Numbered from the stretch's first letter, positions 26,628 to 34,404 are shown. The stretch is 44,380 nucleotides of DNA from Bacillaceae bacterium S4-13-56 (GCA_040191315.1 JAWJLM010000040.1:1-44380), one strand, 5' to 3'. The notes: generated by a model not told the origin, from the letters alone. Numbers and translations are program-made.

Positions 26628-27398
26628 TTACCTTGGAGACATCCGAATACCACCATCCAGCCGAATGACCTCACCGTTTAAATATTCATTTTCCATAAGG
26701 AAGGTTGCTAGTTCAGCGAATTCGCTTGGATGTCCCAAACGCTTCGGAAACTCAACACTTTCTGATAATTTCTCTATCACATTTTCGGATAGGGTATTTG
26801 CCATTGGTGTCATGAACAAACCTGGTGCAATGGTGTTAACACGTATTCCGTACTGGGATAAATCCCGTGATACTGGTAATGTCATCCCGACCACTCCTGC
26901 TTTGCTTGCACCATAAGCGGCTTGGCCCATTTGACCATCAAATGCTGCGACAGAAGCTGTATTAATAATGACACCTCTTTCACCGGAATCTGTGATTGGT
27001 TCATTATCCTTCATCCTGTTTGCAGATAATCGTAAAACATTAAATGTTCCAATCAGATTAATATCGATAACCTGCTTATATTTTTCCAATGGCAGTACAC
27101 CTTTTTTGCCAATTGTTTTCCCTGGTGTCCCCACCCCGGCGCAATTGACACAGATATGAATCGCCCCAAAGTTTTTAATTGCAACGTCAATCCCATTTTG
27201 TACAGAATCCTCATCTGTAACATTTACAACTGCATAAGTGACATTGTTACCTAATCGTTCAGCTGCTTCTTTCGCATTCTCTTCATTCAGGTCAAAAATA
27301 ACAACCTTAGCACCGTTTTCCGCAAGTCTTTCAACAGTTGCCAAACCTAATCCAGACGCTCCACCTGTAACTACGGCTACTTTCCCTTTCAAGTCCAT
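26628..27398 (-). CDS. 3-hydroxyacyl-CoA dehydrogenase, SDR family (HSD10-like)
   Basis: A 256-residue short-chain dehydrogenase. The NAD motif is TGGASGLG (11-18), with Asp36 in VVIFDLNE favouring NAD+ over NADP+. The NAG-type motif appears as NCAGVG. The catalytic Ser lies in INTASVAAFDGQMGQAAYGA and Tyr-x3-Lys in YGASK. The VAAFDGQMGQAAYGASKAGV block is characteristic of type 2 (HSD17B10) 3-hydroxyacyl-CoA dehydrogenases, which oxidise 3-hydroxy-2-methylacyl-CoAs among others. It follows the acyl-CoA dehydrogenase gene and shares its sigma-54 promoter. Confidence 0.87.
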   Translation of the reverse strand: MDLKGKVAVVTGGASGLGLATVERLAENGAKVVIFDLNEENAKEAAERLGNNVTYAVVNVTDEDSVQNGIDVAIKNFGAIHICVNCAGVGTPGKTIGKKGVLPLEKYKQVIDINLIGTFNVLRLSANRMKDNEPITDSGERGVIINTASVAAFDGQMGQAAYGASKAGVVGMTLPVSRDLSQYGIRVNTIAPGLFMTPMANTLSENVIEKLSESVEFPKRLGHPSEFAELATFLMENEYLNGEVIRLDGGIRMSPR

Positions 27399-27446
27399 AA
27401 TTCCATCCCCTAACTAATTAATTAATTGTCCAACTTTATAAAGTAA

Positions 27447-28607
27447 TTATTTATCTAAAATATCTTTGCTGATGATTTCCTTCATAATTTCTGATGTACC
27501 ACCATAAATCCGTTGAACTCTCGCATCTGTATAAGCTCTGGATATTGGATATTCCTGCATATAGCCGTAACCACCAAATAGTTGTAAACAACCGTCTGCA
27601 ATTCGCCCTTGGGCTTCAGTGCTTGATAGCTTTGCCACACTGGCATCCGCAGTGGAAAGCTGGTTATTCTCCAGTTGGCTCAAACACTGGTTAACATAAG
27701 CACGGTTAACCTTTGCCTCAGTTGTCATTTCAGCAACTTTATGCCGGATAACCTGTAGTTGACTGAGATGTTTTCCGAAAGCTTCCCGCTCATGAAGATA
27801 TTTGACGGTTATAGCAAGAATACCTTCCATTGCCCCACATGCTCCAATGGCTAAAGTCAGCCTTTCCCGCGGTAATTCAGTCATCAGCACAACAAAACCA
27901 TAATCCAGTTCACCCAGTATTTGGCTAGATGGGACAGATACATCTTCTAGAATTAATTCAGATGTATCAGCAGAGTGAAGGCCAATCTTTTTTAATTTTT
28001 TACCTTTAGTGAGTCCAGAACTGTCAGCGTCAACTATAAACAAGGAAGTTCCCTTTGATGCCTTTACGTTCCGGTTTGTTCGTGCAACTACAATGACAAA
28101 ATCAAAATTCTGACCATTTGAAATAAACGTTTTTGTTCCATTTATGACATATTCATCCGTGCTTTCGTTCTTAATTGCAGCTGTGCTGATTCCTTGTAAA
28201 TCACTTCCAGCACCAGGCTCAGTCATCGCAATCGCACCTATTGATTCCCCAGTAGCCATTTTCGGCAGGTAGTGATTCTTTTGTTCTTCTGTGCCTGCAC
28301 TCAGAATGTAATGAGCTATTATATTGGAATGGACAGATAAATTTACAGCTAACGAGCTGTATCCAAGCCTGCTAAATTCTTCAATAATAGTTGTTGCATA
28401 ACGTAAAGGCGTTCCCAATCCGCCATAATGCTCCGGGATATCTACACAGAGAAAGCCAGCATCACCAAGTTTTGTCCATAATCCGACAGGAACATTCCCA
28501 TCCTGTTCCCATTCATCATAGAAGGGCTCAATCTCTTTTTTTGCAAAAGACTCAATTGATTTTTTCAATAACGAAATTTCCTCTTCTTTTTCTTTTACCG
28601 GTATCAT
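27447..28607 (-). CDS. acyl-CoA dehydrogenase
   Basis: A 386-residue flavoprotein. The FAD/substrate motif is AIAMTEPGAGSDLQGISTAA (about 122-141). The C-terminal domain carries QLFGGYGYMQEYPISRAYTD and the catalytic Glu in YGGTSEIMKEI near residue 371. It makes the 2,3-double bond of the acyl-CoA and passes electrons to ETF. No ETF genes lie nearby, so it must use those encoded elsewhere. ATG follows GGAGGGAAGAG. It is the first gene of the minus-strand unit with its own sigma-54 promoter. Human relatives act only on (2S)-methyl esters, which fits the racemase in the facing operon. Confidence 0.88.
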   Translation of the reverse strand: MIPVKEKEEEISLLKKSIESFAKKEIEPFYDEWEQDGNVPVGLWTKLGDAGFLCVDIPEHYGGLGTPLRYATTIIEEFSRLGYSSLAVNLSVHSNIIAHYILSAGTEEQKNHYLPKMATGESIGAIAMTEPGAGSDLQGISTAAIKNESTDEYVINGTKTFISNGQNFDFVIVVARTNRNVKASKGTSLFIVDADSSGLTKGKKLKKIGLHSADTSELILEDVSVPSSQILGELDYGFVVLMTELPRERLTLAIGACGAMEGILAITVKYLHEREAFGKHLSQLQVIRHKVAEMTTEAKVNRAYVNQCLSQLENNQLSTADASVAKLSSTEAQGRIADGCLQLFGGYGYMQEYPISRAYTDARVQRIYGGTSEIMKEIISKDILDK

Positions 28608-28635
28608 TCTCTTCCCTCCATTTCTGTTTTAAATA

Positions 28636-28653
28636 ATGCAAAATTCATGCCAA
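28636..28653 (-). promoter_or_regulatory. sigma-54 promoter (-24/-12) of the dehydrogenase unit
   Basis: The minus strand reads TTGGCATGAATTTTGCAT with ten bases between GG (28651-28650) and GC (28639-28638). It nearly matches the promoter at 17974 (TTGGCATGCTTTTTGCT). Transcription would start close to 28625, shortly before the gene. Confidence 0.85.
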
Positions 28654-28694
28654 CAGCATAATAGCGCACCATAAAGTTTGACTGCGATATGATT

Positions 28695-28724
28695 GTAAAT
28701 GGTTATTAACGATATATTGTAAAT
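28695..28724 (-). promoter_or_regulatory. likely activator-binding site (UAS) upstream of the dehydrogenase unit
   Basis: Partner of 17919-17948 (see there). The two are alike on the plus strand, so they lie in opposite orientation relative to their promoters. A further GTTAAC and the pair GTAAA/TTTAC flank this copy. Confidence 0.6.
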
Positions 28725-28864
28725 TGTTAACAGTCGTTTACATAACACAAGAAATATGAGTCTGAAAATTAGTATCATAATCACGTATTTTTAGACATAA
28801 TAGAAATAGGAGCTGTCAAAAAAGACAACTCCTCACGTGACAAATTTTAATAAAGGATGATTAT

Positions 28865-29038
28865 ATGTTGATGCAAAATTTAATGATAAATTTCCTAACC
28901 TCAGGATTTTTCATGAAAAGAAACTTGGATTGGCATAGACGGATTTTAATCATATCTATACCATTGTTTTTTGTTTTCATGCTGCTCCAGACGGAATACT
29001 TAGTCTATAAAATAAGGAAAGAAACAAGAGAAATTTAA
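28865..29038 (+). CDS. small membrane protein, unknown function
   Basis: The 57-residue frame contains one clear membrane segment (RILIISIPLFFVFMLLQTEY) and a basic C-terminus. AAAGGATGA lies just upstream of the ATG and a hairpin (AGGAGCTGTC/GACAACTCCT, 28808-28833) lies 30 bases before that. No homologue is known to me. It may be a genuine small protein or a piece of a gene cut off when the IS-like element at 29100 arrived. Confidence 0.35.
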   Translation: MLMQNLMINFLTSGFFMKRNLDWHRRILIISIPLFFVFMLLQTEYLVYKIRKETREI

Positions 29039-29099
29039 ATTTCCACCTTCCTTTTTCAATTAACTCATAAATAAATTAACCCTATCAGAAAACTTAGGG

Positions 29100-29275
29100 A
29101 ATAAAGGTGAAAGTTCACTCAGTGACCGTCGCCCATTGATTGTTAGTACCCAAGGGTATGACCTACAGGCCCTTGAACCAATCGGACATTTACGGGCAGT
29201 TCATCCCCCACCTACTCTTTTCGTTTCACTTAAGACTTGAGGTGGGGATATTGGCTGCCCGTTAATGCGGGATAA
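29100..29275 (+). mobile_element. IS end-like scar, longest copy
   Basis: Contains ATTGATTGTTAGTACCCAAG, GGCCCTTGAACCAATCGGAC, the inverted pair CCCCCACC/GGTGGGG around CTACTCTTTTCGTTTCACTT, and the end GGCTGCCCGTTAATGCGGGA. The first part recurs inverted at 39085-39170 and the last part at 5669-5812. The layout recalls the noncoding right ends (omega-RNA region) of IS200/IS605-type elements, but no transposase is attached and the family is my guess. Confidence 0.5.
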
Positions 29276-29456
29276 ATTCAAAAAGGTTATAAACAGCTTT
29301 ATTTGTTAATAGAGGGATTAGAATAATCATTAAGACAAATACTCTTGTTTTTTTGTCTTTCCTTTTATTAAATAGTTCGCACAAAGAAATAATGGCGAAA
29401 AGAGGATACAACACAAAAAAGAAACATAAAGATAGATAAGGATGTTTTGAAATCAT
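29262..29456 (-). CDS. small membrane protein, 3' end cut by the IS-like scar
   Basis: A 64-residue hydrophobic protein with two membrane segments (YLSLCFFFVLYPLFAIISL and FVLMIILIPLLTNKAVYNLF) and a KRKDKK loop between them. The stop and the last residues (IPH) lie inside the conserved end of the element at 29100-29275, so the original C-terminus is probably lost. No clear ribosome site precedes the ATG. It may be a remnant. Confidence 0.4.
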   Translation of the reverse strand: MISKHPYLSLCFFFVLYPLFAIISLCELFNKRKDKKTRVFVLMIILIPLLTNKAVYNLFEFIPH

Positions 29457-29509
29457 TTGTTATTAAACCAGGCCACAAATTGGAAAACCATTCTAGAATA
29501 CAAACTCCA

Positions 29510-30274
29510 TTATGGGACTGTGGTTCCTATCCCCATAGTGTCACTTTTGCCCTTCATCCGCTTCAACGTTGCTACAATGAGAAAGCTGACAATCACTAAC
29601 AAAAGCCAAGAGCTAATTTTTCCTATATGAACAAGACTCCATGCCTCGGTTTGGTTTGGATATTCCCATGCTCCAAAGTATGTTGCAATATTTTCGGCTA
29701 TCCAAATAAAAAATCCGATAAGTACGAAAGAAAATACAATTGGCATTCGATAACGCGTTCCACCAATCTCATAATTTACCCGCGATTTCCAAAAAACGAT
29801 CCCAACTAGCGGAAAAGGAGGCCACTTCACCAATTCAACATCCAGTCTCCTCCATGCCTGGCAAAGATAACTTGCGACACTTGCATACATGAAACCACTA
29901 TACAAAGGCACTCCAAATAATTTAAAATATCCATCCTCAGGATAAGACCAGGACCCCATATGTACTTTAAACACTTCAAGTGCGAGACCAATCAGATGAA
30001 AAAGGGTAATCACTTTTAATTCATCCCTTGTTTCAAGTCCTGATTTCACCATCCCCCACTGCATCACTAGAAAAATGATCAGTAACCAATCATACCTAGG
30101 TAGGAATGGAAGGGAGATAGCCTGTGTAAGGGCTAATGATGCAAAAATAACAACAGGAAAGACACAGGAAAGAGCCTGCTCCCATCCAAACCGGAAAAGT
30201 TGCTTCATTATTCTTTTGCATTTTGAAGTCAAATTTTTCTCTTGTGCCGTTTGAATGGTAACATCCATGAGCAT
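29510..30274 (-). CDS. DUF817 family membrane protein
   Basis: A 254-residue integral membrane protein with about seven helices. Family-typical sequence includes FGWEQALSCVFPVVIFASLA, the conserved EVFKVHMGSWSYPE and PLYSGFMYASVASYL blocks, and ENIATYFGAWEYPNQ. The function of DUF817 is unknown; the conserved acidic and His residues in membrane segments suggest an enzyme or transporter. The last residues (SDTMGIGTTVP) are encoded by a GGTTCCTATCCCC-type repeat, so the C-terminus was changed by it. The ATG at 30272-30274 is 19 bases after the YozG-like gene, with GGGGAAGGG as its site. Confidence 0.78.
   Translation of the reverse strand: MLMDVTIQTAQEKNLTSKCKRIMKQLFRFGWEQALSCVFPVVIFASLALTQAISLPFLPRYDWLLIIFLVMQWGMVKSGLETRDELKVITLFHLIGLALEVFKVHMGSWSYPEDGYFKLFGVPLYSGFMYASVASYLCQAWRRLDVELVKWPPFPLVGIVFWKSRVNYEIGGTRYRMPIVFSFVLIGFFIWIAENIATYFGAWEYPNQTEAWSLVHIGKISSWLLLVIVSFLIVATLKRMKGKSDTMGIGTTVP
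29513..29542 (-). repeat. REP-like repeat, GGTTCCTGTCCCC type (variant)
   Basis: Reads GTGGTTCCTATCCCCATAGT. ACTGTGG and CCATAGT can pair around it. It covers the last codons of the DUF817 gene. Confidence 0.55.
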
Positions 30275-30293
30275 ATTCCCTTCCCCTTTTCCT

Positions 30294-30515
30294 TTATGCT
30301 TCTGTATCTTCCTCACTTTGATATTCCAGAATATCTCCAGGCTGACAATCTAAAGCTTTACAAATTGCGTCTAACGTTGATAATCGGATAGCCTTAGCCT
30401 TGCCATTTTTCAATATAGAAAGATTGGCCATTGTAATTCCAACCCTCTCCGAAAGCTCCGTAACACTCATTTTTCTTTTTGCCAACATTACATCAATATT
30501 GATTATAATCGCCAT
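30294..30515 (-). CDS. XRE-family regulator, YozG-like
   Basis: A 73-residue protein that is little more than a Cro/CI helix-turn-helix. The stretch LAKRKMSVTELSERVGITMA gives helices 1-3 and LSILKNGKAKAIRLSTLDAI the rest, ending LDCQPGDILEY. Such proteins are regularly encoded beside DUF2975 membrane proteins, as here, and probably repress their own operon. The ATG at 30513-30515 has GAGGTG eight bases upstream, overlapping the TGA of the DUF2975 gene; a longer opening exists but has no site. Confidence 0.85.
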   Translation of the reverse strand: MAIIINIDVMLAKRKMSVTELSERVGITMANLSILKNGKAKAIRLSTLDAICKALDCQPGDILEYQSEEDTEA

Positions 30516-30525
30516 TGTTATCACC

Positions 30526-31008
30526 TCAGACCGTTAAATCATTTTCAGATTTTATATCGATAGCTTCCTGCAAAAGCCTTTGGAGAACAGCTGCAAAGAC
30601 CGCAATTACCATTGGGGCAAAAATAAAGCCCATTCCAACCAAGATAACTCCGGGCGCATCATCTATCTCGCCAACGATATAAAAGAGTGGCAATCCCACT
30701 ACGTACAAAGCGCTGATTGTTGCGGCAAAGTTTTTGATATTCTTTAAAGCTTTCACGGATAGCTCTGAAAATGCTTTGTTATGGTCAATATAACTTAAAA
30801 GTTTAAAAGCTTGATACAAAGCACAGTAAAACGGAATTGCTGATAAATACATGATGATTAAAATGCCGTAGAGAACATAGGCCATCTGTACACTTCCTTC
30901 TGCCGCATCCTTTGCTATCATCGGTAAAAGAAAGATACATAAAGCAAGAACTGGAAGTCCCATAAGAATAACAGCTAACTTTAAAAAGAGCGTTGATCCT
31001 TGTTTCAT
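30526..31008 (-). CDS. DUF2975 family membrane protein
   Basis: A 160-residue protein with four membrane helices (about residues 8-30, 43-65, 93-113 and 119-142), fitting DUF2975 (YoaS-type). The DHNKAFSELSVKALKNIK stretch between helices 2 and 3 is typical of the family. It heads an operon with the YozG-like regulator and DUF817. The family has no known activity; the constant pairing with a small regulator suggests a membrane partner or target. GAGGTGCTTATCG precedes the ATG. Confidence 0.85.
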   Translation of the reverse strand: MKQGSTLFLKLAVILMGLPVLALCIFLLPMIAKDAAEGSVQMAYVLYGILIIMYLSAIPFYCALYQAFKLLSYIDHNKAFSELSVKALKNIKNFAATISALYVVGLPLFYIVGEIDDAPGVILVGMGFIFAPMVIAVFAAVLQRLLQEAIDIKSENDLTV

Positions 31009-31137
31009 TCGATAAGCACCTCACCTAATATTAATTAATAATTTGATTTTAATACAATATATATCGTTTCACAATAAATTATTATCAATTTTTATTATAT
31101 TTTTGTTGTTTATGACCCTTTTAATTTCAATCCATAT

Positions 31138-31172
31138 AAAAAGCACTTTCCTTTTATGGAAAATGCTCTTTG
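31138..31172 (-). terminator. terminator of the GNAT gene
   Basis: On the minus strand GAGCATTTTCC pairs with GGAAAGTGCTT and is followed by a TTTTT tract. A REP-like repeat (31197-31226) lies between it and the gene. Confidence 0.65.
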
Positions 31173-31196
31173 TTTGGGATGACTCCACCCCGCCTG

Positions 31197-31226
31197 AACC
31201 TATTGTTCCTGTCCCCACAGTGTCAT
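31197..31226 (-). repeat. REP-like repeat, GGTTCCTGTCCCC type
   Basis: Reads TTGTTCCTGTCCCCACAGTG. It lies between the GNAT stop codon and its terminator. Confidence 0.6.
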
Positions 31227-31264
31227 TAATTGTAGAAAACCTTGTCGTACTTCTCATAAAGGTG

Positions 31265-31753
31265 CTAGTTAAGCTCTCCCAATTTTATTAATTTCTTTTC
31301 AAAGCTGTAAATTTCTTTACCTTCATAGATTCTCTCATTAAATTTAACAAAACCCAGTGAGGTCCAAAAATGCAAAGCTTTTTTATTAGTAGAATGAACA
31401 GCGATATGAATGCTGCTTACCTTCTTTTCCTCCATTAATCTTTCATATACTTTATATATTTCCTTCGCATATCCTAAACCTTGATATTCCTTATGTACAA
31501 CTAATAAACTTATCCGAGGACTTTTATGTGTTGGGCTAGACATCCCATAATCCAGAATCCCTATATACTCCTCTCCTTTTTTAACTAGGAATCTCTCAAC
31601 ATTTAATTCCTCCGCTAATCTATGCCCTTTTAAAATGTCCTCATCCTCTAAATGCTTTTTATCAAATGCTATGACATTGTACTCTTCGTTAGAATTCATA
31701 ATTTCCTTTTCTATCTCTATTTTATTTCTATCATTTCTTATCAACCTAAACAT
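31265..31753 (-). CDS. GNAT-family N-acetyltransferase
   Basis: A 162-residue protein. Motif A is LLVVHKEYQGLGYAKEIYKV with the acetyl-CoA loop QGLGYA; motif B is HIAVHSTNKKALHFWTSLGF. The N-terminal half (NVIAFDKKHLEDEDILKGHR) is less typical. The substrate is unknown. The ATG at 31751-31753 is chosen because GAGGTG lies nine bases upstream; the frame is open for another 34 codons but they lack a site and a sensible sequence. Confidence 0.75.
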   Translation of the reverse strand: MFRLIRNDRNKIEIEKEIMNSNEEYNVIAFDKKHLEDEDILKGHRLAEELNVERFLVKKGEEYIGILDYGMSSPTHKSPRISLLVVHKEYQGLGYAKEIYKVYERLMEEKKVSSIHIAVHSTNKKALHFWTSLGFVKFNERIYEGKEIYSFEKKLIKLGELN

Positions 31754-31983
31754 TTCTATACACCTCTTTAATATGGAGAAAAAATGATACGCCTCCCCTT
31801 TATGGTACCATATCATTTTTATGAAAAAGAAAAAGACCGCCCAACTGACGATCACGAAATTTTCGAAATAGAATATTTCATTTCTTCTATTATAATAAAG
31901 CTTCTTAAGTTCCCTTTTTATTGTGAGGATAGCCCTCCTCCGTTTCCACCATTATAATGTTGAAGGTTTTTGTACTTTACCGC

Positions 31984-32094
31984 TTATGATTCACTCATCT
32001 CTTGATTGAGGGATTTCTCAGGAGCTTTGGTTCGAAATTTTTTATCGAAAAAGAAAGCTACTGCCTTATGCCAATCCCACCCCATAAGAACCAT
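31984..32094 (-). CDS. possible short protein or gene remnant beside a repeat
   Basis: A 36-residue frame starting MVLMGWDWHKAVAFFFDKKF and ending NQEMSES has protein-like composition. The sequence before it belongs to the dispersed repeat at 32105-32250, so the 5' part of an older gene may have been replaced. I do not know the family. The rest of 31754-31984 shows nothing firm. Confidence 0.25.
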   Translation of the reverse strand: MVLMGWDWHKAVAFFFDKKFRTKAPEKSLNQEMSES

Positions 32095-32104
32095 CCAAAC
32101 CAAG

Positions 32105-32250
32105 TCATCCTCTTCGAAAAAGCAAGCCTTTTCTTCGTGCGAAGAAGCTCTAAGTACCTTTCCTTCGTGCGATTACTCGGGGCAAAAGCCTCGAAGATAA
32201 TTCGATGAAGCTTTTTCGCTGGAGCTAGACAAATTTTATCTTTCTCTTGA
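32105..32250 (-). repeat. dispersed repeat, AATTTGTCTAGCTCCAGC type (copy 1)
   Basis: On the minus strand it starts ATAAAATTTGTCTAGCTCCA and contains CCCCGAGTAATCGCACGAAG. It matches 44175-44321 along its length. It reads as the peptide KICLAPAKKLHRIIFEAF in one frame, and so invites false gene calls. Confidence 0.65.
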
Positions 32251-32277
32251 GAAAAAGCCCGCCACTTGGCGAGCCCA
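32251..32277 (-). terminator. terminator of the second sigma/anti-sigma operon
   Basis: On the minus strand GGGCTCGCC and GGCGGGCTT form a GC-rich stem followed by TTTT. It lies 16 bases past the anti-sigma-like stop. Confidence 0.8.
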
Positions 32278-32292
32278 TGATTGTATACCCCT

Positions 32293-33252
32293 CTATTCCA
32301 TTTGATCCCACATTCTATTAAATACCTTCTCACTCATTTCAAAATAGACAGGCACAAATCCGTAGTATATATATCCTTCTTTAAGTAGGATTAATCTGAC
32401 GACCGATCCATCGTTTAAATAAAGACTAACCCCTTTAAATTGCTCTTCGCTTCGCGAGGTGCCAATCGGGTCCGAATTTTGGCTACGCGGAAGAGGTTTT
32501 GCATTATTCAGTTCTTCCACGAAACCATTTACTAATTCCGTGTCCTCGATTGGATGAAATTGATCAATGCTGTTATTCCAGTCGCTATATGTCCTATACT
32601 GTACCTCTGAAATATTTCCAGTTAAATTTAATTTGCCAAAAACGTCCGCTCCACTATATACGGTAAAGCCATTCACGTTCTCGAAAAATTCCGCGTAAAT
32701 TTCTCCGCCACTTTCGGCATAAGTCATGATGCGAAAATCTTTATCGTACCCTTTCACTGAATAAACTTCAGCAACTCCAACGGTTGAAGCAAACTCCTCT
32801 TCATAAGCTTCCTGCTCGCTCCATTCATCAATGGATCCTTTTGTTGTACCGAGTTTTTCACCAACCATTGCCTTTGCAGCTTCAGAACTAATTTCCGTTG
32901 CTGTTTGGGTGTAAATTTTTCCATTATAGACAATCAAGCCAATCATATCAGCAGTCACAGTCTCCGTATTCTCTGGCAGTTCAAGAGCCGGGATCACCAC
33001 TCCACCATCTTCAGTTACTTCTACTTGGTTTGGACTATCTGCTGATTCATTTGGCCCAAAACCATTACTCCACAACATATATGTTCCAAGAGTTATGGTT
33101 AAAGCAGCCGCAATGCCGATACCTTTCATAGGAAGACTTTTTCTTTCCTTTCTCATTTCATCTTTCGCTTGAGCAATACCCATTTTGCTTCTTTCACTTA
33201 CTTCTTTTGGAATTTCAATCTGATCCATCTCCTGCTTCACCTTGTTACTCAT
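32293..33252 (-). CDS. membrane-anchored anti-sigma-like protein
   Basis: A 319-residue protein with a short cytoplasmic N-terminus (about 40 residues, MSNKVKQEMDQIEIPKEVSE), one membrane helix (GIGIAAALTITLGTYMLWSN) and an external domain of about 255 residues. There is no zinc-finger motif. It follows an ECF sigma gene with an 8-base overlap, the normal place of a cognate anti-sigma factor. The external domain ends in a KGVSLYLNDGSVVRLILLKE segment, as in the sensor parts of other Bacillus anti-sigma proteins. The sensed signal is unknown. The ATG at 33250-33252 is nine bases after GGGGG; an ATG three codons earlier is too close to it. Confidence 0.7.
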   Translation of the reverse strand: MSNKVKQEMDQIEIPKEVSERSKMGIAQAKDEMRKERKSLPMKGIGIAAALTITLGTYMLWSNGFGPNESADSPNQVEVTEDGGVVIPALELPENTETVTADMIGLIVYNGKIYTQTATEISSEAAKAMVGEKLGTTKGSIDEWSEQEAYEEEFASTVGVAEVYSVKGYDKDFRIMTYAESGGEIYAEFFENVNGFTVYSGADVFGKLNLTGNISEVQYRTYSDWNNSIDQFHPIEDTELVNGFVEELNNAKPLPRSQNSDPIGTSRSEEQFKGVSLYLNDGSVVRLILLKEGYIYYGFVPVYFEMSEKVFNRMWDQME

Positions 33253-33787
33253 GCGTCCCATCCCCCTTTTTCAAATTCTTACGAAGCTTAGCTAAAGCTC
33301 GATACAATATCGTCTTAGCTGTACCTAAGGGAATATTTAGAGTCTCTGATACTTCTTTAAGTGTGAAACCTTCATAGAATCTTAATAGAACCACACTTTT
33401 CTCTTCTGCGTTTAACTGTTCAATTAAGTCACGAACGGTCAATTCTAAATCAATATCTTCATTAATTTCATCAGTTAACCTGTCCTCAATTACTGGATTT
33501 AAGAAAACAACCTTTTTTTGCTGCCTTAGTAAATCTAACGAGCAGCTTATAGCAATCTTAAGGAGCCAGGTTTTAAAGTATTGAGGTTCTTTTAGACTTT
33601 TAATCGATTTAAAAGAGCGATAGGCCGTTTCTTGAACCACATCTAGTGCGTCGGGTTGATTTTTCATATATACAAAAGCCATTCGATAAATATCTTGTTC
33701 GTATTGCTGAAATAAAGTTGTAAACGCCTTATCATTACCTTTTTGAGCTTTCTTAACTAAATCTAACAATAACTCCACCTCCTGCAT
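33245..33787 (-). CDS. ECF-type RNA polymerase sigma factor
   Basis: A 180-residue ECF sigma factor of SigV/SigW size. Region 2 is FTTLFQQYEQDIYRMAFVYM followed by DALDVVQETAYRSFKSI. Region 4 is LNAEEKSVVLLRFYEGFTLK followed by EVSETLNIPLGTAKTILYRA. It lies just upstream of its likely anti-sigma gene. It is not similar enough to the pair at 3854-4941 to be a recent duplicate. Confidence 0.88.
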   Translation of the reverse strand: MQEVELLLDLVKKAQKGNDKAFTTLFQQYEQDIYRMAFVYMKNQPDALDVVQETAYRSFKSIKSLKEPQYFKTWLLKIAISCSLDLLRQQKKVVFLNPVIEDRLTDEINEDIDLELTVRDLIEQLNAEEKSVVLLRFYEGFTLKEVSETLNIPLGTAKTILYRALAKLRKNLKKGDGTHE

Positions 33788-33870
33788 CCCTTAATCTATT
33801 AGACGAACCATGCATTCATTTGGCTTTCATTATTTTCAGTTAGTGAATTCTAGCTGATCATGTATTGGTG

Positions 33871-33897
33871 GACCTGTGGTTCCTGTCCCCACAGGTC
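33871..33897. repeat. REP-like hairpin, GGTTCCTGTCCCC type
   Basis: GACCTGTGG and CCACAGGTC are perfect inverted repeats closing a loop with TTCCTGTCC. This is the clearest REP-like hairpin in the window. Confidence 0.65.
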
Positions 33898-33945
33898 GAT
33901 AGTCGAGGAGAAAATTGGTTTAGAATGAGCAAATAAGGAGGATTT

Positions 33946-34017
33946 ATGACAATCTGGGAGTATATAGGTCAATATGTAAGGATTTTATACATGAGGTTAA
34001 ATAATCAGATAATTTGA
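33946..34017 (+). CDS. possible short peptide with a perfect ribosome site
   Basis: AAGGAGGATTT-ATG starts a 23-codon frame MTIWEYIGQYVRILYMRLNN that ends early. The site is as good as any in the window. It may be the surviving start of a deleted gene, a leader peptide or a real micropeptide. It lies about 390 bases before ehuB. Confidence 0.3.
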   Translation: MTIWEYIGQYVRILYMRLNNQII

Positions 34018-34136
34018 GGAATTATTATTCCATATCACGCCTCACTACGTTTGTTAAAAATGACATATAATTGTAACATAATAGTTATCTGATTAAAATA
34101 CTTATTTTTGAAGAATTGTGATTAAAAATTTCATAG

Positions 34137-34310
34137 TCTTTTGATTTGCCTGATAGCTATGTACAAGCTGTCGAAAAGGCATCATTCTTACCCATCCGCA
34201 TCCGCGACCCTTCGCATTTCTTTTCTGTTTCACGATTACCCTTAGATGTATTCAGAAAACTTAATAGGGTTTTGTCTGCGATTTTCAGGGTATGGGATGA
34301 AAGTGTCTAA
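34137..34310 (+). pseudogene. coding-like orphan fragment
   Basis: An open frame of 57 codons without a good start reads LPDSYVQAVEKASFLPIRIR, then DPSHFFSVSRLPLDVFRKLN and FRVWDESV before a stop. The composition is protein-like. It may be the tail of the gene whose start survives at 33946. I cannot name a family. Otherwise 33898-34404 shows only the ehu leader. Confidence 0.25.
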
Positions 34311-34404
34311 ATTTAGGGGGTGATTTTATATAACTTGTAGAATGAGGTTCTATGAATAACATACCACTACATGTTTATAAAATACTTAGGAGGTCAATTA
34401 ATTC

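Noticed and set aside
32058-32333. A 91-codon minus-strand frame containing KICLAPAKKLHR
   Set aside because: It is read through a dispersed repeat and the anti-sigma terminator. The matching peptide at 44143-44325 comes from the same repeat, so the similarity is at DNA level.
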